Shown piece after piece: positions 42,995 to 56,845 of a DNA stretch of 64,000 nt. The translations under genes and the position numbers were made by a program. Each line of letters starts with the position of its first letter. Within the stretch, counting starts at the first letter, position 1. The stretch comes from Yersinia massiliensis. GTDB taxonomy: Bacteria; Pseudomonadota; Gammaproteobacteria; Enterobacterales; Enterobacteriaceae. The stretch covers positions 3,968,001 to 4,032,000 of the forward strand of contig NZ_CP028487.1 in NCBI RefSeq assembly GCF_003048255.1. The letters are read 5' to 3'. The notes under the pieces are model-generated. The model made no database searches and was not told the DNA's origin. It was given only the letters and a program-made list of their open reading frames with translations.

Positions 42995-44251
42995 TTAAAA
43001 CTCTTTTCTCAGCCAGCTATTGATGCGTTTAAACCAATTGCCCACTGAGGCACGTTTTTCTACTTCTGACTCACCACTGAGATGAGATTCTTTACCATAG
43101 TGCAACAACCCAACAGCAGTGGAGTAATAAGGTTCCTGTGCATAATCCGTCAGCCCAGTGATATTGAGCGGTTGGCCGATACGCACCTGGGCATGAAATA
43201 CCCGTTGTGCGCACTCTGCCAAACCATCAATTTGTGCGGCGCCGCCTGTCAGCACGATACCGGCTGCCAGATGATGCTTCACGCCTTGCTGACGCAGTTG
43301 CTCCTGCAATTGTAAAATCTCGTCGTTAACTAAATTCAGCAACTCGGTGTAGCGTGGTTCTATAACCTCAGCGAGTGTCTGTCTTTGCAGACTACGCGGA
43401 GGGCGTCCGCCAACACTTGGCACTTCTACACTTTCATCCTTGCTGACAATCGACCCGAGCGCACAGCCGTGTCGAACTTTAATCGCTTCCGCATCTGTAG
43501 GCGGTGTACCGAAAGCATAAGCAATGTCGCTGGTGACCACATTCCCGGCGTAAGGGATAACTTTGGTGTGCCGTAACGCACCACCGGTATAAACCGCCAT
43601 ATCCATCGTGCCGCCGCCAATATCAACGACACAAACACCCAGCTCACGCTCATCTTCGGTCAAGACGGCATAACTTGCTGCCAAACCGGCGAAGATCAGT
43701 TGGTCCACTTTAAGACCACAACGTTCCACCGCTTTGACGATATTTTTTGCCATATCGTTATGGCAGGTGATCAAATGCACTTTGGCCTGCATCCGCACAC
43801 CAGACAGCCCGACAGGATTTTTGATGCCTTCCTGATAGTCGATAGCATATTCTTGCGGAATAACATGCAAGATACGATGCTCATCACGCACACGTACCGA
43901 CTTCGCGGTATGTACTACGTTCTCGACATCTTCCTGTGTCACTTCTTCTTCTGAAATAGGAACCATCCCTATTTCATTCTGACAACTGATATGTTTGCCC
44001 GATAATGCCAAGTAAACAGATGAAATTTGGCAATCAGCCATTAACTCAGCCTGATCGATAGCGCGCTGAACACACTTCACTACCGATTCAAGGTCGTTAA
44101 CTCCACCCTTATCCATGCCACGGGATGGGCAACTGCCGACCCCAATAATATTGACCATGCCATCGGGCAGAACTTCCCCTACCAATGCGGAGACCTTTGC
44201 CGTTCCGATCTCAAGACCTACTACCAGTTTTCTGTCCGTCGACTTGATCAT
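42995..44251 (-). CDS. ftsA: Cell division actin-like protein FtsA
   Basis: Actin-fold membrane tether of FtsZ that recruits late divisome proteins. The 418 residues start [20 protein letters not shown] and contain the nucleotide-site blocks [14 protein letters not shown] and [16 protein letters not shown]. The C-terminal membrane-targeting amphipathic helix is [14 protein letters not shown]. It overlaps ftsQ by four bases. Confidence 0.98.
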   Translation of the reverse strand: MIKSTDRKLVVGLEIGTAKVSALVGEVLPDGMVNIIGVGSCPSRGMDKGGVNDLESVVKCVQRAIDQAELMADCQISSVYLALSGKHISCQNEIGMVPISEEEVTQEDVENVVHTAKSVRVRDEHRILHVIPQEYAIDYQEGIKNPVGLSGVRMQAKVHLITCHNDMAKNIVKAVERCGLKVDQLIFAGLAASYAVLTEDERELGVCVVDIGGGTMDMAVYTGGALRHTKVIPYAGNVVTSDIAYAFGTPPTDAEAIKVRHGCALGSIVSKDESVEVPSVGGRPPRSLQRQTLAEVIEPRYTELLNLVNDEILQLQEQLRQQGVKHHLAAGIVLTGGAAQIDGLAECAQRVFHAQVRIGQPLNITGLTDYAQEPYYSTAVGLLHYGKESHLSGESEVEKRASVGNWFKRINSWLRKEF

Positions 44252-45123
44252 TGTTGTTTTGCCTGTGCCTGATTCTGTTGCGGATTACTGTTCTGCTGGC
44301 CATTTATGGGTTGTTCACCACCTTGGGGTAGTTCACCACCCTGACTGCCGATGAAGACAGGAGCCCAACCTATTGCTGCTCCTGTTTCATAACGCAAATC
44401 AACATAACTGACGCGCTTATCTGGCTGCTGTTGCAACATCGGGTATAACTCAATGAAACGTTGCAAACGCCCCATTCTGTCATCCCGTCCCAGCTCCAGC
44501 CGAACATCATTATCTAAGGCCAATTGCCAAGAATGTCGGGCACTCATCGCCGCCATTTTTAGCTGATACTTGTTGGCCGCTAATACCTTGCTCATTGCCC
44601 GATAGCCTTCAAGAACATCTTGTTCACTACCTTCCGGGCCATACAGTAATGGCAATGCCTGTTTGCCAATTCGTTCAGAAGGCACACTGAATGACCGCCC
44701 CTGCTCATCAACCATATGTAAATCATTCCAGCGGGCAAAGGGAACATACTCCACCAGATGGATTTTCAGCTCATCCGGCCATTGTTTACGCACGCTGGCC
44801 TGCTGAATCCAAGGCAACCGTTCAATCTGTTGCTGGATGATATTCACATCCTGCGTCATAAACGTGCCCGGTGCGCCCAATGCCAGAATCGCCTGGCGAA
44901 TATCATCATTGGTGGTGTAATGGCGTTCACCTGTCACCACCAACTTCGACAGTGGTAAACGGCTAGCGTCCTTCATCCACCCCACTACCACCCAACCGCC
45001 CCAGAGCATGGTTCCAAGGACCATTAGCAGGAAAATCATACCTGCCAACTGTCCTCCGTTACTGCGCCGGGCTACGCTAGTTTCAGCCGCACGTTCGCGC
45101 GCATTCAGGGCAGCTTGCGACAT
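44248..45123 (-). CDS. ftsQ: Cell division protein FtsQ
   Basis: Single-pass inner-membrane divisome protein that binds FtsB and FtsL. The 291 residues have an N-terminal cytoplasmic part, one membrane helix at about 27-48 ([21 protein letters not shown]), a POTRA domain at about 57-125 and the beta domain with [18 protein letters not shown] Gln/Asn-rich C-terminal tail (after about 265) makes it some 15 residues longer than the E. coli protein. Four-base overlap with ftsA; one base separates it from ddlB. Confidence 0.96.
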   Translation of the reverse strand: MSQAALNARERAAETSVARRSNGGQLAGMIFLLMVLGTMLWGGWVVVGWMKDASRLPLSKLVVTGERHYTTNDDIRQAILALGAPGTFMTQDVNIIQQQIERLPWIQQASVRKQWPDELKIHLVEYVPFARWNDLHMVDEQGRSFSVPSERIGKQALPLLYGPEGSEQDVLEGYRAMSKVLAANKYQLKMAAMSARHSWQLALDNDVRLELGRDDRMGRLQRFIELYPMLQQQPDKRVSYVDLRYETGAAIGWAPVFIGSQGGELPQGGEQPINGQQNSNPQQNQAQAKQQ

Positions 45124-45124
45124 C

Positions 45125-46045
45125 TCAGTCAGCCAACGTCAGAATTCGGGCCACCAACTGGGAGAAACTCAACCCATATTGGCGGGCTGCCATCGGCACT
45201 AAACTGTGGCTGGTCATACCCGGTGACGTATTCACTTCAAGCAAGTAAAAATTGCCGTCGCTATCTTGCATAACGTCTACTCGCCCCCAGCCGCTGCAAC
45301 CCAGCGCCTGATAAGCCTGTAATGCCAATGTCGCCAGTTGTTGTTCTAACGCATCACTCAGGCCACTTGGACAGAAGTATTGCGTCTCATCCGACAGATA
45401 CTTCGCTTCATAATCATAAAACACGCCCGGCGCTTGAATACGGATGGACGGTAAAACATCCTCGCCGAGGATCGCGACAGTAAATTCTGGGCCGCTCAAC
45501 CATTTTTCAATCAACACATCAGTATCATGGCGGAACGCTTCAACCAGCGCGCTCTGTAACTCACTGACATGATCAACTTTGCTCATGCCCACGCTAGAGC
45601 CTTCATGACTTGGCTTGACGATTAATGGCAGGCCAAGCTTAGCGACACGGGCCGCCAATTCCTCTGACGAAAGTGTTTCAAACTGTTGACGATTCAATGC
45701 AACATACGGGGAAATGGGTAAATCTAATGCCTGCCACACCCATTTAGTGCGCAATTTGTCCATGGTCAGGGCTGATGCCATCACACCACTACCGGTATAA
45801 GGTAGTTGCAGGAATTCCAAAACACCTTGCAAGGTGCCGTCTTCACCACCACGACCATGCAGGGCGATAAAGACCTTATCAAAGCCCTGTTCTTTAAGCT
45901 GAGTGGCCGGGAAGTCTTTGGTATCCACGCCATGTGCGTCGATACCTGCTTCACGCAAGCCGGCTAAAACGGCCTGACCGGATAGCAATGACACTTCACG
46001 TTCGGCAGAGGTTCCCCCCAACAGTACCGCAACTTTCTCAGCCAT
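45125..46045 (-). CDS. ddlB: D-alanine--D-alanine ligase B
   Basis: ATP-grasp ligase making the D-Ala-D-Ala dipeptide for peptidoglycan. The 306 residues show [20 protein letters not shown], the ligand-site [23 protein letters not shown] and the C-terminal [33 protein letters not shown] completes the active site. Overlaps murC by eight bases. Confidence 0.98.
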   Translation of the reverse strand: MAEKVAVLLGGTSAEREVSLLSGQAVLAGLREAGIDAHGVDTKDFPATQLKEQGFDKVFIALHGRGGEDGTLQGVLEFLQLPYTGSGVMASALTMDKLRTKWVWQALDLPISPYVALNRQQFETLSSEELAARVAKLGLPLIVKPSHEGSSVGMSKVDHVSELQSALVEAFRHDTDVLIEKWLSGPEFTVAILGEDVLPSIRIQAPGVFYDYEAKYLSDETQYFCPSGLSDALEQQLATLALQAYQALGCSGWGRVDVMQDSDGNFYLLEVNTSPGMTSHSLVPMAARQYGLSFSQLVARILTLAD

Positions 46046-47513
46046 GATGTTCCTCGTTTTTTATCTGTGGCTGCAATTTAAGCTCAGCCAATTTACGGGC
46101 AATCTTACCAATGTTACCTGCGCCCTGAACCAGAATCAGATCATCGCCATTCAGCACTTGCGCCAATACCTCTGGTACGGTTTCACTGTCTGAAACCAAA
46201 ATCGGGTCTAACTTGCCACGGTTGCGGATGGTTCGGCAGAGTGAGCGACTATCCGCACCTGGGATCGGCGCTTCACCGGCAGCATACACATCCAACATCA
46301 ACAAAACATCGACTTGCGAAAGCACATTCGCAAAGTCGTCATACAAATCGCGGGTGCGGGTATAACGGTGCGGCTGGAAAACCATCACGATGCGCTTATC
46401 TGGCCAGCCAGCACGGGCCGCTTTAACAGTGGCATCCACTTCCGTTGGGTGATGACCGTAATCATCCACCAGCATTGCACTCCCTTCTTTTCCATTGACC
46501 GGTGCCAATGGGAAGTTGCCGAGGAAATCGAAACGGCGACCAGTCCCTTGGAACCCTGCCAACGCGCGCAGGATATCTTCGTCCTCAATGCCTTCTTCCG
46601 TTGCGACGGCAACCGCTGCCGCTGCATTCAGTGCATTGTGGCGACCCGGTGCATTCAAGGTCACGCTCATCAATGGTTTATCCAAACGCTTGAGCGTGAA
46701 ATGCCCTTGTGGGCCTTCCTGACGGTAGCTGGCGATCTGCACATCGGCATCATCACTGAAGCCATAAGTGGTGATATGGCGACCGACTCGTGGTAACAAT
46801 TCGCGTACCACAGGATCATCGATACACATCACGGCACGGCCATAAAATGGCAAGTTGTGCAAAAAGTTAATAAATGTCTGTTTTAAGTTCTCGAAGTCGC
46901 CCTGATAGGTATCCATGTGGTCGGCTTCAATATTGGTGACAATCGCCACCATCGGCTGCAAATGCAAGAATGATGCATCGCTTTCATCAGCTTCTGCTAT
47001 CAAATAACGGCTAGACCCTAAGCGCGCATGGGTTCCCGCAGCTTTAACCAATCCACCATTGACGAACGTTGGGTCCAAACCTGCTTCAGCATAAATACTG
47101 GAAACCATCGCGGTGGTGGTGGTTTTACCGTGGGTTCCAGCAACAGCAATACCATGACGGTAACGCATTAACTCTGCCAACATTTCTGCGCGGCGGATCA
47201 CCGGAATACGCGCCTCGCGAGCCGCAACAATCTCTGGGTTATCCGCAGAAATTGCCGTTGAAACCACAACTACACTCGCATCCAGCACATTCTCTGGACG
47301 GTGATGAAAGTAAATCTGTGCGCCCAATGAAGCCAAATGCTGAGTTACCGGGTTGGGTGCTAAATCTGAACCGCTAATCTGATAACCTTCGTTTGCCAAC
47401 ACTTCAGCGATACCACCCATACCAGCACCACCGATGCCGATAAAGTGTATGTGCCGGACGCGACGCATCTCAGGCACGATAGTTCGTAGTTTCGCTAGTT
47501 GCTGTGTATTCAC
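46038..47513 (-). CDS. murC: UDP-N-acetylmuramate--L-alanine ligase
   Basis: Adds L-alanine to UDP-MurNAc, the first Mur ligase step. GTG 47513 gives 491 residues, the E. coli length, with AGAGAA upstream; the frame is open to 47570 but has no family support there. The nucleotide loop [12 protein letters not shown] and [18 protein letters not shown], with [10 protein letters not shown] and EADESDASF, are diagnostic. 72 bases separate it from murG. Confidence 0.97.
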   Translation of the reverse strand: MNTQQLAKLRTIVPEMRRVRHIHFIGIGGAGMGGIAEVLANEGYQISGSDLAPNPVTQHLASLGAQIYFHHRPENVLDASVVVVSTAISADNPEIVAAREARIPVIRRAEMLAELMRYRHGIAVAGTHGKTTTTAMVSSIYAEAGLDPTFVNGGLVKAAGTHARLGSSRYLIAEADESDASFLHLQPMVAIVTNIEADHMDTYQGDFENLKQTFINFLHNLPFYGRAVMCIDDPVVRELLPRVGRHITTYGFSDDADVQIASYRQEGPQGHFTLKRLDKPLMSVTLNAPGRHNALNAAAAVAVATEEGIEDEDILRALAGFQGTGRRFDFLGNFPLAPVNGKEGSAMLVDDYGHHPTEVDATVKAARAGWPDKRIVMVFQPHRYTRTRDLYDDFANVLSQVDVLLMLDVYAAGEAPIPGADSRSLCRTIRNRGKLDPILVSDSETVPEVLAQVLNGDDLILVQGAGNIGKIARKLAELKLQPQIKNEEHHG

Positions 47514-47585
47514 GTTTCTCTTCACTTTTTTGTCTGTTACACACTCATGACCCGCATCGCTGCCGGCCATTCATTATCTCTTTGT

Positions 47586-48653
47586 TCACTTACTGGCAGA
47601 GACGACTTCAACTGCCACACGTTCCGTCGCGTCAGGGATGGCCACGGTTCTTGCCCGTTCGGCCATATTCAGTAAAGTTGCGCGATCCCACTCAGCTAAC
47701 AGGCTGCTGACGACTTGCGCGGTAAATTGTGGTTGCTCGATAATTTTGGCTGCACCTGCTTTTTCCAGCGGTAATGCATTCCAATATTGCTGCCGGTCTT
47801 TATGCTGAAAAGGCACAAAAATCGCGGGTAACCCTGCAGCGGCAACCTCACTCACCGTCAATGCTCCTGAGCGGCAAACCACCACATCAGCCCAAGCATA
47901 GGCGGCAGCCATATCATCGATGAACTCGACAACCTGATGCTTATCTCCCTGCCCGGCTTGCTGATAAGCTTGCAAGACTTCCGGCAACGCACCTTTTCCC
48001 ACCTGATGCCACACAGTGATCTGCTCACCCAAAGTTGCAGCAACCTGCGGTATTGTTTGGTTAAGCACTCGAGCACCCTGACTGCCACCGATAACCAATA
48101 CACGAACCGGCCCTTCACGACCCGCCAAACGCTCTGCGGGTAATGGCAGCGCCAAAACATCGGTGCGAACGGGATTCCCTACCACGTCGGCATTAGGGAA
48201 GGCACCGGGGAATGCCTGCAAAACCTTCTTCGCAATCTTCGCCAGCCAGCGGTTAGTCAAACCCGCAATCCCATTCTGCTCATGCAATACCACTGGGATA
48301 CCGCACAGCCATGCCGCTAAACCGCCGGGGCCAGAAACATAGCCACCCATGCCCAGCACGACATCAGGCTGATAATCACGCATGATTTTCTTCGCCTGAC
48401 GTACCGCACGGTAAATCCGCAACGGAGCTGTCAGTTGGGCCATTAACCCTTTACCGCGTAAACCTGATATCTGAATAAAATCAATTTCAATGCCATGTTG
48501 GGGTACTAATGATGCTTCCATTCGGTCTGCGGTGCCTAACCAACGCACCTGCCAACCTTGCGCCATAAGATGATGTGCCACGGCCAAACCGGGGAAGACA
48601 TGCCCCCCAGTGCCACCGGCCATCACCATCAAACGCTTGGTCTTCCCACTCAT
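47586..48653 (-). CDS. murG: UDP-GlcNAc:lipid I N-acetylglucosaminyltransferase
   Basis: Peripheral inner-membrane glycosyltransferase that turns lipid I into lipid II. The 355 residues show the N-terminal glycine-rich loop [35 protein letters not shown], and the donor site [12 protein letters not shown] and [32 protein letters not shown] follows. It overlaps ftsW by four bases. Confidence 0.98.
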   Translation of the reverse strand: MSGKTKRLMVMAGGTGGHVFPGLAVAHHLMAQGWQVRWLGTADRMEASLVPQHGIEIDFIQISGLRGKGLMAQLTAPLRIYRAVRQAKKIMRDYQPDVVLGMGGYVSGPGGLAAWLCGIPVVLHEQNGIAGLTNRWLAKIAKKVLQAFPGAFPNADVVGNPVRTDVLALPLPAERLAGREGPVRVLVIGGSQGARVLNQTIPQVAATLGEQITVWHQVGKGALPEVLQAYQQAGQGDKHQVVEFIDDMAAAYAWADVVVCRSGALTVSEVAAAGLPAIFVPFQHKDRQQYWNALPLEKAGAAKIIEQPQFTAQVVSSLLAEWDRATLLNMAERARTVAIPDATERVAVEVVSASK

Positions 48654-49852
48654 CGGGCACTCCTTACAAACGCTTGGGCTTTAGCCAAACGTGTCTCAAA
48701 ATCAATACGTAACAACAGCACTATCGCAGTTGACATAATAATCAGGCTCGAACCACCGTAACTGATCAGCGGTAATGTCAAACCCTTGGTCGGCAACATT
48801 CCCGCCGCAGCCCCAACGTTAACCAGTGCCTGAAAACTAAACCAGACGCCGATCGAGCAGGCCAAAAAGCCGGAAAATCGCTGATCTATCTCTAATGCGC
48901 GACGCCCAATGGACATCGCACGAAAAGCGACGAAGAATACCATTAACAATGCAAGAACCACACCGAAATAGCCGAGTTCTTCGCCTAAAATCGAGAAAAT
49001 GAAGTCGGTATGTGCTTCCGGTAAATACTCCAGTTTCTGCACTGAATTCCCTAAACCCTGCCCCCAGAATTCACCGCGGCCAAATGCCATCAGCGACTGA
49101 GTTAGCTGGTAACCGCTACCGAATGGATCCGCCCATGGATTCCAGAATGAGGTCACGCGGCGCATACGATAAGGTTCGGCGACAATCAGCAGACCAACCG
49201 CAAAGACACCTGAGCCGATGATGGCCAGAAACTGCCACATTTTGGCCCCAGCTAAAAACAGCATCGCCAGCGTGGTCACAAACAGCACCACCACGGTGCC
49301 TAAATCGGGCTGCGCCAGCAGTAATACCGCCAGAATGACCATCACACCCATCGGTTTACAAAAGCCCCAGAAGTTACTGCGGACTTCCTCAACCTTACGA
49401 ACCAAATAACTCGCCAGGTAACAAAATAGTGACAGCTTGGACAATTCTGCTGGCTGAATACGTAGCGGCCCAATTGCAATCCAGCGTGATGCCCCGTTGA
49501 CTGAGCTGCCAACGACCAATACCACCAACAGCATCACCAGTGAAATCAATAACATAACATTACTGTAACGCTGCCAAACGGCCATCGGTATACGCAACGT
49601 CACCAGTGACAGACCAAACGCCAGCGCCAAGTAGAGCGCATCACGCTTAGCGAACAAGAATGGGTCACTGGCTAAACGCTGACCAATCGGCATTGACGCC
49701 GATGTCACCATCACGAAACCAATAATCGCCAAACCAAATGTCAGCCACAGCAAGGTTCTGTCGTAAAGCACCATACTGGTGGTATCGCTCTCCCGCGATC
49801 CCATCACAAAATGCTTCAGGGTATTGACCAGCCCCAGCCCCGGCATGCGCAT
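48650..49852 (-). CDS. ftsW: Septal peptidoglycan polymerase FtsW (SEDS family)
   Basis: Polytopic SEDS glycosyltransferase that works with FtsI at the septum. The 400 residues contain about ten membrane segments. Family blocks seen are [72 protein letters not shown] and [11 protein letters not shown]. Overlaps murD by one base and murG by four. Confidence 0.97.
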   Translation of the reverse strand: MRMPGLGLVNTLKHFVMGSRESDTTSMVLYDRTLLWLTFGLAIIGFVMVTSASMPIGQRLASDPFLFAKRDALYLALAFGLSLVTLRIPMAVWQRYSNVMLLISLVMLLVVLVVGSSVNGASRWIAIGPLRIQPAELSKLSLFCYLASYLVRKVEEVRSNFWGFCKPMGVMVILAVLLLAQPDLGTVVVLFVTTLAMLFLAGAKMWQFLAIIGSGVFAVGLLIVAEPYRMRRVTSFWNPWADPFGSGYQLTQSLMAFGRGEFWGQGLGNSVQKLEYLPEAHTDFIFSILGEELGYFGVVLALLMVFFVAFRAMSIGRRALEIDQRFSGFLACSIGVWFSFQALVNVGAAAGMLPTKGLTLPLISYGGSSLIIMSTAIVLLLRIDFETRLAKAQAFVRSAR

Positions 49853-51168
49853 CAGCCCAACTCCTCTGCCAAACGAGCAAACTCATCACCACGCTGCTCG
49901 AAACTACGGAATTGGTCCAAACTGGCGCAAGCAGGTGATAACAACACCATATCGCCTGGCGTCAGATCCTTCGCCAGTAAAGCCATGGCCTGTGCCATGG
50001 TCTCTGTCAGTTGGGAAACCTCAGGGCGCAATGCAGCCAGCTCCTCGCCATCACGGCCAAAGCAGTAAATCTTGATATTGTCGCCTTGCAAAAGACGCGT
50101 TAACCCAGAGAAATCAGCCGATTTACCGTCGCCACCGAGTAACAGATGCAAGGTACCATCAACCTGTAATCCTTCTAAGGCCGCCTCTGTGCTACCCACA
50201 TTGGTGGCTTTAGAATCATTAATCCAACGCACCCCATTGTGTTCAAACACCATTTGGAAGCGATGAGGTAAACCGGTAAAAGTGGTCAACGCCGTCAAAC
50301 TGGACGAGCGCGGAACACCCACAGCATCAGCCAGCGCCAAAGCAGCCAACGCATTAGTGTAGTTATGACGCCCAGTTAACTTCATCTCACGCGTATTCAG
50401 CACTTTCTCGCCCCGCACACGCAGCCAGATTTCGCCCTGCTGCTTGTTGAGGTGGTAATCACCGACATCAACCCCAAAGCTAATACAGCGGCTATCAGCA
50501 CCACGTACAGGCATCGTGAGCGCGTCATCGGCATTCACGACACAAACTTTAGCGTTTTCATACACCCGCAGTTTAGCTGCGCGATATTGCTGCAAACCGA
50601 ATGGATAACGATCAGTATGATCTTCTGTCACGTTCAGTATGGTGGCGGCACTAGCCCGTAGGCTCGAGGTCGTTTCTAACTGGAAACTGGACAGCTCTAA
50701 CACCACCAATTGGTTTTCTTGCTTCAGCAATGTCAGAGCCGGAACGCCGATATTGCCACCGACGCCGACCTGCCAACCTGCCGCTTTCGCCATCTCTCCG
50801 ACCAATGTGGTCACAGTGCTTTTACCGTTAGAGCCAGTGATTGCCACAATAGGCGCTTGGTTCTCACGGCAAAACAGCTCGATATCACCAACAATCTCGA
50901 CACCCGCATCAGCCGCTTCACTCAAGGCAGGATGTGCCAATGCAATACCGGGGCTGGAGACAATCAAATCAGCATCCAATAACCACTGCTGATTCAGGTC
51001 ACCAACATGGCGCTCGATACTTTCCGGTAACTTATCCAGACCTGCTGGGTTGATACGGGTATCCATGACGCGCGGCTTAACACCACGTGTCATAAAGAAA
51101 TCAACGCAGGAAAGGCCGGTTAGCCCCAGCCCGATAATGACCACTTTTTTACCCTGATAATCAACCAT
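49852..51168 (-). CDS. murD: UDP-N-acetylmuramoylalanine--D-glutamate ligase
   Basis: Adds D-glutamate to UDP-MurNAc-L-Ala. ATG 51168 gives 438 residues as in E. coli; the adjacent ATG 51171, overlapping the mraY stop, is equally possible. [15 protein letters not shown], the ATP loop [26 protein letters not shown] and [17 protein letters not shown] are the diagnostic blocks. The 5' end is coupled to mraY and the 3' end to ftsW. Confidence 0.97.
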   Translation of the reverse strand: MVDYQGKKVVIIGLGLTGLSCVDFFMTRGVKPRVMDTRINPAGLDKLPESIERHVGDLNQQWLLDADLIVSSPGIALAHPALSEAADAGVEIVGDIELFCRENQAPIVAITGSNGKSTVTTLVGEMAKAAGWQVGVGGNIGVPALTLLKQENQLVVLELSSFQLETTSSLRASAATILNVTEDHTDRYPFGLQQYRAAKLRVYENAKVCVVNADDALTMPVRGADSRCISFGVDVGDYHLNKQQGEIWLRVRGEKVLNTREMKLTGRHNYTNALAALALADAVGVPRSSSLTALTTFTGLPHRFQMVFEHNGVRWINDSKATNVGSTEAALEGLQVDGTLHLLLGGDGKSADFSGLTRLLQGDNIKIYCFGRDGEELAALRPEVSQLTETMAQAMALLAKDLTPGDMVLLSPACASLDQFRSFEQRGDEFARLAEELG

Positions 51169-51170
51169 CA

Positions 51171-52253
51171 TTACCGCACCTTCAGCGTCGCCAGGCCAAT
51201 CAGCACCAGCATCAGCGAAATAATCCAGAAGCGCACAATCACTCGTGGTTCCGGCCAGCCTTTAAGTTCGTAATGGTGGTGAATCGGCGCCATACGGAAT
51301 ATGCGCTGCCCACGTAACTTAAAGGACCCGACTTGCAAGATGACTGACAGTGTTTCGACCACAAACACGCCACCCATAATCACTAATAAGAATTCTTGGC
51401 GCAGTAACACCGCGATGGTACCTAGCGCGCCGCCTAAGGCCAATGAGCCTACATCGCCCATAAAAACTTGTGCCGGATAAGTGTTAAACCAGAGGAAGCC
51501 CAACCCAGCGCCAACAATGGCGGTACAGACGATCACCAATTCACCGGCGTGGCGCAGATAAGGAATATGCAGGTAGGCCGCAAAGTTGACGTTACCGGTC
51601 GCCCAAGCCACTAATGCAAAACCGCCCGCAACAAATACCGTTGGCATAATCGCCAAGCCATCCAACCCGTCAGTCAAGTTAACCGCATTACTGGTGCCAA
51701 CAATCACGAAGTAAGCGAGCAGGATGTAGAGCAAGCCCAGTTGCGGCATGATGTCTTTGAAAAATGGCACCACTAACTCAGTCGCGGGCGTATCTTTACC
51801 GATGCTGTACATCGCGAATGCCGCGGCCAGTGCAATGATCGATTGCCAGAAGTACTTCCAGCGAGCAATCAAACCTTTGGTGTTTTTACGTACCACTTTG
51901 CGGTAGTCATCGATGAACCCGACGATGCCATAGCCCACTAAGATGAACAGCACACACCAGACATACGGGTTAGAGGGATAAGCCCACATCAGCACCGAAA
52001 TGGTGATGGAGAACAGAATCATTAAGCCGCCCATGGTCGGCGTGCCGCGTTTACTGAAATGTGACTCTGGCCCATCGTTACGTACCACTTGCCCAATCTG
52101 CAATTTCTGCAAATAAGCAATCAAATGCGGCCCCATCCACAATGAGATCACCAACGCCGTTAACAGACTCACAATGGCTCGGAACGTCAAATAGGAAAAG
52201 ACGTTAAAGCCCGAGTAAAATTGCACGAGATATTCAGCTAACCAAACTAACAT
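51171..52253 (-). CDS. mraY: Phospho-MurNAc-pentapeptide translocase
   Basis: Integral inner-membrane enzyme that forms lipid I on undecaprenyl phosphate. The 360 residues have ten membrane helices. The aspartate-rich motifs are clear: [22 protein letters not shown] and [11 protein letters not shown], plus the histidine motif [15 protein letters not shown]. Overlaps murF by seven bases. Confidence 0.98.
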   Translation of the reverse strand: MLVWLAEYLVQFYSGFNVFSYLTFRAIVSLLTALVISLWMGPHLIAYLQKLQIGQVVRNDGPESHFSKRGTPTMGGLMILFSITISVLMWAYPSNPYVWCVLFILVGYGIVGFIDDYRKVVRKNTKGLIARWKYFWQSIIALAAAFAMYSIGKDTPATELVVPFFKDIMPQLGLLYILLAYFVIVGTSNAVNLTDGLDGLAIMPTVFVAGGFALVAWATGNVNFAAYLHIPYLRHAGELVIVCTAIVGAGLGFLWFNTYPAQVFMGDVGSLALGGALGTIAVLLRQEFLLVIMGGVFVVETLSVILQVGSFKLRGQRIFRMAPIHHHYELKGWPEPRVIVRFWIISLMLVLIGLATLKVR

Positions 52254-53608
52254 GATGCCTTCTCCTGTAACGCACGCACGACATGCTCCATGGCGGCGCT
52301 ACGTGAACCTTTAATTAAGACGGTAATAACCGGATGTTCGAGCAGCAATTCACTCACACGGGCTGCCAATGCACTCTTATCCTGAAAATGTTCGCCACTG
52401 CCACTGGCGTCGCTCAATGTCTGACTTAACGTGCCGACACTCAGTACTTTGTCGATACCCGCCTGTTTAGCGGCTTCACCCACCTGACGATGGCAATCGA
52501 TCGCGGTATCGCCCAATTCACCCATGTCACCGACCACCATGACACGATAGCCCGGCATTTCTGCTAGCACTTGCGCGGCGGCAGTCATGGAACCCACGTT
52601 GGCGTTGTAAGTGTCGTCTAGTAGCAATTTTCCCGTGGCGAGTGGTATCGGGAATAAGCGCCCCGGTACCGCTTGTAACTGCATCAACCCCTGACGAACA
52701 GCCGCGAGATCAGCACCAACCGACATGGCTAACGCCGCTGCGGCAAGCGCATTGGCGATGTTATGCCGCCCCGGTAATGGCAGCTCAATGGCAACCGTTC
52801 CAAAGGGTGAATGCAGGGTGAAATGCGTTGCCTGCGGCGTAATGCGGACATCGCTGGCATAGAAATCAATATCGACTACACCCTGTGGGGAAAAACGCCA
52901 AACCTGCTTGTTATGCAGTGTTTCTTGCCAATGTGGCCAGTCGTTGCTGTCGGCATTGATAATCGCGGTGCCGTTAGCGGGTAATCCGGCAAAAATCTCG
53001 CCTTTGGCCTGCGCCACGCCTGCCAGTGAACCAAAACCTTCCAGATGAGCTGCCGCTAAATTATTCACTAAAGCGCTTTCTGGGCGGCTTAAATCTGTGG
53101 TGTAAGCAATTTCACCTACATGATTGGCACCCAATTCAATGACGGCAAAATCATACTCAGGCGTCAAACGCAGTAACGTCAGCGGTACTCCGATATCATT
53201 ATTAAAGTTACCGGCGGTATACAGCACATTGCCGCATTGGCGCAAAATCGCTGCCGTCATTTCTTTGACGGACGTTTTACCTGATGAGCCCGTTAAGGCC
53301 ACCACGCGAGCAGGCACTTGCAGGCGAACCCAAGCGGCAAATTGCCCCAATGCCAAGCGAGTGTCTTTAACCACTAATTGCGGTGCCCCCACCAGTAAGC
53401 GTTTACTTACCAGCAAAGCTGCAGCACCAGCAGCAACTGCATCTTCTGCGAAATCATGTCCATCAAAACGCTCGCCTTTGAGCGCCACAAACAGACAGCC
53501 AGCCGTGACCTTACGGGTATCAATGGTCACTTCGGTTATCTCGATGCTATCGCCGATTAATTCAGCGTTAAGCAACTCGGACAAGAAATGCAGCGAGACC
53601 TTAATCAT
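52247..53608 (-). CDS. murF: UDP-MurNAc-tripeptide--D-alanyl-D-alanine ligase
   Basis: Adds the D-Ala-D-Ala made by Ddl to the UDP-MurNAc tripeptide. The 453 residues contain [25 protein letters not shown] (a stretch whose key part is DTRKV..G.LFVA), the ATP loop [26 protein letters not shown] and the [13 protein letters not shown] block. Overlaps murE by four bases and mraY by seven. Confidence 0.97.
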   Translation of the reverse strand: MIKVSLHFLSELLNAELIGDSIEITEVTIDTRKVTAGCLFVALKGERFDGHDFAEDAVAAGAAALLVSKRLLVGAPQLVVKDTRLALGQFAAWVRLQVPARVVALTGSSGKTSVKEMTAAILRQCGNVLYTAGNFNNDIGVPLTLLRLTPEYDFAVIELGANHVGEIAYTTDLSRPESALVNNLAAAHLEGFGSLAGVAQAKGEIFAGLPANGTAIINADSNDWPHWQETLHNKQVWRFSPQGVVDIDFYASDVRITPQATHFTLHSPFGTVAIELPLPGRHNIANALAAAALAMSVGADLAAVRQGLMQLQAVPGRLFPIPLATGKLLLDDTYNANVGSMTAAAQVLAEMPGYRVMVVGDMGELGDTAIDCHRQVGEAAKQAGIDKVLSVGTLSQTLSDASGSGEHFQDKSALAARVSELLLEHPVITVLIKGSRSAAMEHVVRALQEKASC

Positions 53609-55092
53609 GCGATCACCCCCAATAAACGGGCGACGGTCACACGGTCGGAGTAATCCAGTCGGCGATTACCAACCAACTGATAATCTTCATGTCCTTTACC
53701 AGCGATCAGAACAACATCGTCTTCTTTAGCCTGCATAATGGCGCTGGTCACCGCTTCAGCACGACCATGAATCGCTTGCGCATGACCCGCATCTAATAAG
53801 CCATTGAGGATATCGGCCACAATGGCCTGAGGCTCTTCGCTACGCGGGTTGTCATCCGTCACGACGACACGATCAGCCAGTTGTTCTGCGATACCGCCCA
53901 TAAGTGGGCGCTTACCTTTGTCACGATCACCACCGCAACCAAACACGCACCAAAGCTGCCCTTTGCAATGTAAACGGGCTGCCGCCAGCGCTTTTTCTAA
54001 TGCATCTGGTGTGTGAGCATAATCCACCACGACCGTCGGTTTACCCGGTGCATTGAACACTTCCATTCGCCCACAAACCGGTTGTAAATGCGGCGCGGCA
54101 GCTAAAAGTTGTGGCAACGGATAACCCAGCGATAACAGCGTTGACAGTGCGACCAGCAAATTGCTGACATTGAATGCTCCCATCAGGCGGCTTTCTAACT
54201 GACCTTCGCCCCAGCTGGAATCGAAAACGATACTGGCACCATTATCGTGATATTCCACCTTGCTGGCCGATAACCACGGGCCTTTCCAGCCTGTTGGAAC
54301 GTTACCTTCCATACTGACAGCGACCGCCTGTGGCAACTGGCTTAGCCAGCGGCGACCCACTTCGTCATCAGCATTAATAATCTTGTGTTCGGATTGATGA
54401 GTGGAGAACAGCAGCCATTTTGCTGCTTCGTAACTCGCCATATCGCCGTGGTAATCCAGATGATCACGACTTAAGTTAGTGAACACTGCGGCGGCGAACG
54501 GCAATGCTGCTACGCGATTTTGAATCAAACCGTGGGAAGAGACTTCCATCGCAGCGAATGTCGCACCTTGATCAACTAAATTGCGCAGTAAATGTTGAAT
54601 ATCAACTGCTGAGCCAGTGGTGTTTTCAGTTGGCACCACTTGCCCTAATAAACCATTACCCACCGTCCCCATCACTGCACTGGTTTCGCCCAGCGCTTGG
54701 CTCCATTGCGCCAACAACTGAGTCGTGGTGGTTTTGCCGTTCGTGCCGGTCACACCGACCAAACGTAACGCAGCCGCAGGTTGGTGATAAAACTGCCCAG
54801 CCAGCGTGGATAAATGCTGATTCAAATTACGCAAATAAATAACAGGGACACCATGCATTTCTGCAACACTGGCATCCGGTGCCACACCATCAGCTTCAGC
54901 GACAATGGCGGCAACACCTTGAGCGATCGCTTGCGGGATATAGCGACGCCCGTCCGTCTGGTGGCCAACAATGGCGACAAACAAATCCCCGGCAGCGGCA
55001 ACACGGCTGTCTAATGTCATTTCCCGTAGCGCACGCTCCGGGACATCAAGCCCCCAAGGCGCGAGTAAGTTGCGCAAGTTACGATCTGCCAC
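53605..55092 (-). CDS. murE: UDP-MurNAc-L-Ala-D-Glu--meso-diaminopimelate ligase
   Basis: Adds meso-diaminopimelate to the stem peptide. The 495 residues contain the ATP loop [15 protein letters not shown], the DNPR motif ([12 protein letters not shown]) that selects diaminopimelate over lysine, and [15 protein letters not shown]. So the organism has mDAP-type peptidoglycan. It overlaps ftsI by 14 bases and murF by four. Confidence 0.98.
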   Translation of the reverse strand: MADRNLRNLLAPWGLDVPERALREMTLDSRVAAAGDLFVAIVGHQTDGRRYIPQAIAQGVAAIVAEADGVAPDASVAEMHGVPVIYLRNLNQHLSTLAGQFYHQPAAALRLVGVTGTNGKTTTTQLLAQWSQALGETSAVMGTVGNGLLGQVVPTENTTGSAVDIQHLLRNLVDQGATFAAMEVSSHGLIQNRVAALPFAAAVFTNLSRDHLDYHGDMASYEAAKWLLFSTHQSEHKIINADDEVGRRWLSQLPQAVAVSMEGNVPTGWKGPWLSASKVEYHDNGASIVFDSSWGEGQLESRLMGAFNVSNLLVALSTLLSLGYPLPQLLAAAPHLQPVCGRMEVFNAPGKPTVVVDYAHTPDALEKALAAARLHCKGQLWCVFGCGGDRDKGKRPLMGGIAEQLADRVVVTDDNPRSEEPQAIVADILNGLLDAGHAQAIHGRAEAVTSAIMQAKEDDVVLIAGKGHEDYQLVGNRRLDYSDRVTVARLLGVIA

Positions 55093-56845
55093 CTGAACCC
55101 TCTTTTGTATTAGTCACTAATTCGCTTTTATCACCAGTGGGTAGCGCATCTGGTTCGATGTTCATGGTGCGCAAGACACCGCCCATGATGGCACCGAACA
55201 CCGGTGCAGAAACCGCACCACCGTAATATTTCCCTGCCTGCGGGTCGTTAATGACCACAACCAGAGCAAATCGAGGGTTACTCGCAGGTGCTACGCCTGC
55301 GGTGTAAGCGAGGTATCGGTCCATATATTTGCCATCCGGCCCGACTTTCTTGGCTGTACCGGTTTTAATGGCGATCCGGTAGCCTTTGATGGCGGCTTTG
55401 GTGCCCCCGCCGCCAGGTAATGCCACACTTTCCATCATATGAACCACGGTACGTACCAGCGGCTCAGGGAAAACGCGCTCACCGGCCACTGGCGGGTCAA
55501 CTTTGGTGATCGACAGTGGGCGATAAATCCCCATGCTGCCGATGGTTGCATAGACTCGCGCTAGTTGTAACGGTGTTACCATTAGCCCGTAGCCGAAAGA
55601 GAAGGTGGCCCTCTCTATGTCAGACCACCGTTGTTTTTTAGGATATAAGCCACTGCTTTCTCCGACCAACCCCAAATTGGTCGCTTTCCCAAACCCAAAC
55701 CGTGAGTAAGTATCTACTAACGCTGAGGATGGCATCGCTAACGCCAGTTTAGAAACACCGACGTTACTCGACTTCTGCAAGATCCCGGTCACAGATAGCT
55801 CTGCGTAACGGGCCACATCTTTAATTTGATGACCGTTAACAAAGTACGGCAAGGTGTTCAGCACACTGTTTTCTTTCACTACACCATGCTGCAATGCCGT
55901 CATAACGACCATTGGCTTCACTGTTGAGCCGGGTTCAAAAATATCGGTTATTGCTCGGTTACGCATCGCGTCTTTCGGCGTACCGGTCAGATTGTTCGGG
56001 TTGTAAGACGGGCTGTTCGCCATGGCTAACACTTCGCCAGTATTCACATCGACCAAGACTGCCGTACCCGATTCCGCTTTGTTAAAGGCCACCGCATTGT
56101 TCAATTCGCGATACACCAACGCCTGTAAGCGCTCATCAATGCTCAGCGCTAAATTATGCGCAGCCTGACTATCAACGGAGGAGATATCCTCAATCACACG
56201 GCCGTAGCGGTCTTTACGCACCGTACGCTCACCAGGTTGTCCGGTCAGCCAACGATCAAAACTTTTCTCAACGCCTTCAATACCTTCGCTATCGATATTG
56301 GTCACACCGATAATGTGCGCCATAACTTGGCCAGCGGGATAATAACGGCGGGATTCTTGGCGCAAATAGATGCCAGGCAATTTCAACTTATGGATATAGT
56401 CGCCAATGGCAGGGTTGACTTGGCGAGCCAGATAAACAAAGCGACCTTTTGGATTGGCGTTGATTCGCGTCGCCAATTGATCGAGGGGGATCTCCAAGGC
56501 ATCTGACAGTGCTTTCCAGCGTGTATCCAGTGTGATACCGCCACGCTCAATTAACTCTTTCGGATCAGCCCAAACCGCATTCACCGGTACACTGACAGCC
56601 AAAGGCCGGCCAGAACGATCGCTTATCATGCCACGCGCTGTCGGTACGGATTGCACGCGCAACGAGCGCATATCGCCCTCACGCACCAACTTGTCGGGAT
56701 TAATCACTTGCAGATAGGCCGTGCGTAACATCAAGCCAACCAATGCCAATAAAATACAGCCGCATAACAACGCAAAACGCCAGCTGATAAAGCTGGCTTG
56801 TTCTTCTTGTTGGCGCTTTAACTTCCCAGGGCGCGCTGCTTTCAT
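55079..56845 (-). CDS. ftsI: Septal peptidoglycan transpeptidase FtsI (PBP3)
   Basis: Penicillin-binding protein that crosslinks septal peptidoglycan with FtsW. The 588 residues equal the E. coli length. A membrane helix lies at about 25-45 ([21 protein letters not shown], key part LLALVGLML). Catalytic motifs are STVKP (Ser near 307), KSSNVG and KTGTAKK. AAGGT precedes ATG 56845. The start is overlapped in ATGA by the stop of a nine-codon open frame, described separately. Confidence 0.98.
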   Translation of the reverse strand: MKAARPGKLKRQQEEQASFISWRFALLCGCILLALVGLMLRTAYLQVINPDKLVREGDMRSLRVQSVPTARGMISDRSGRPLAVSVPVNAVWADPKELIERGGITLDTRWKALSDALEIPLDQLATRINANPKGRFVYLARQVNPAIGDYIHKLKLPGIYLRQESRRYYPAGQVMAHIIGVTNIDSEGIEGVEKSFDRWLTGQPGERTVRKDRYGRVIEDISSVDSQAAHNLALSIDERLQALVYRELNNAVAFNKAESGTAVLVDVNTGEVLAMANSPSYNPNNLTGTPKDAMRNRAITDIFEPGSTVKPMVVMTALQHGVVKENSVLNTLPYFVNGHQIKDVARYAELSVTGILQKSSNVGVSKLALAMPSSALVDTYSRFGFGKATNLGLVGESSGLYPKKQRWSDIERATFSFGYGLMVTPLQLARVYATIGSMGIYRPLSITKVDPPVAGERVFPEPLVRTVVHMMESVALPGGGGTKAAIKGYRIAIKTGTAKKVGPDGKYMDRYLAYTAGVAPASNPRFALVVVINDPQAGKYYGGAVSAPVFGAIMGGVLRTMNIEPDALPTGDKSELVTNTKEGSGGRS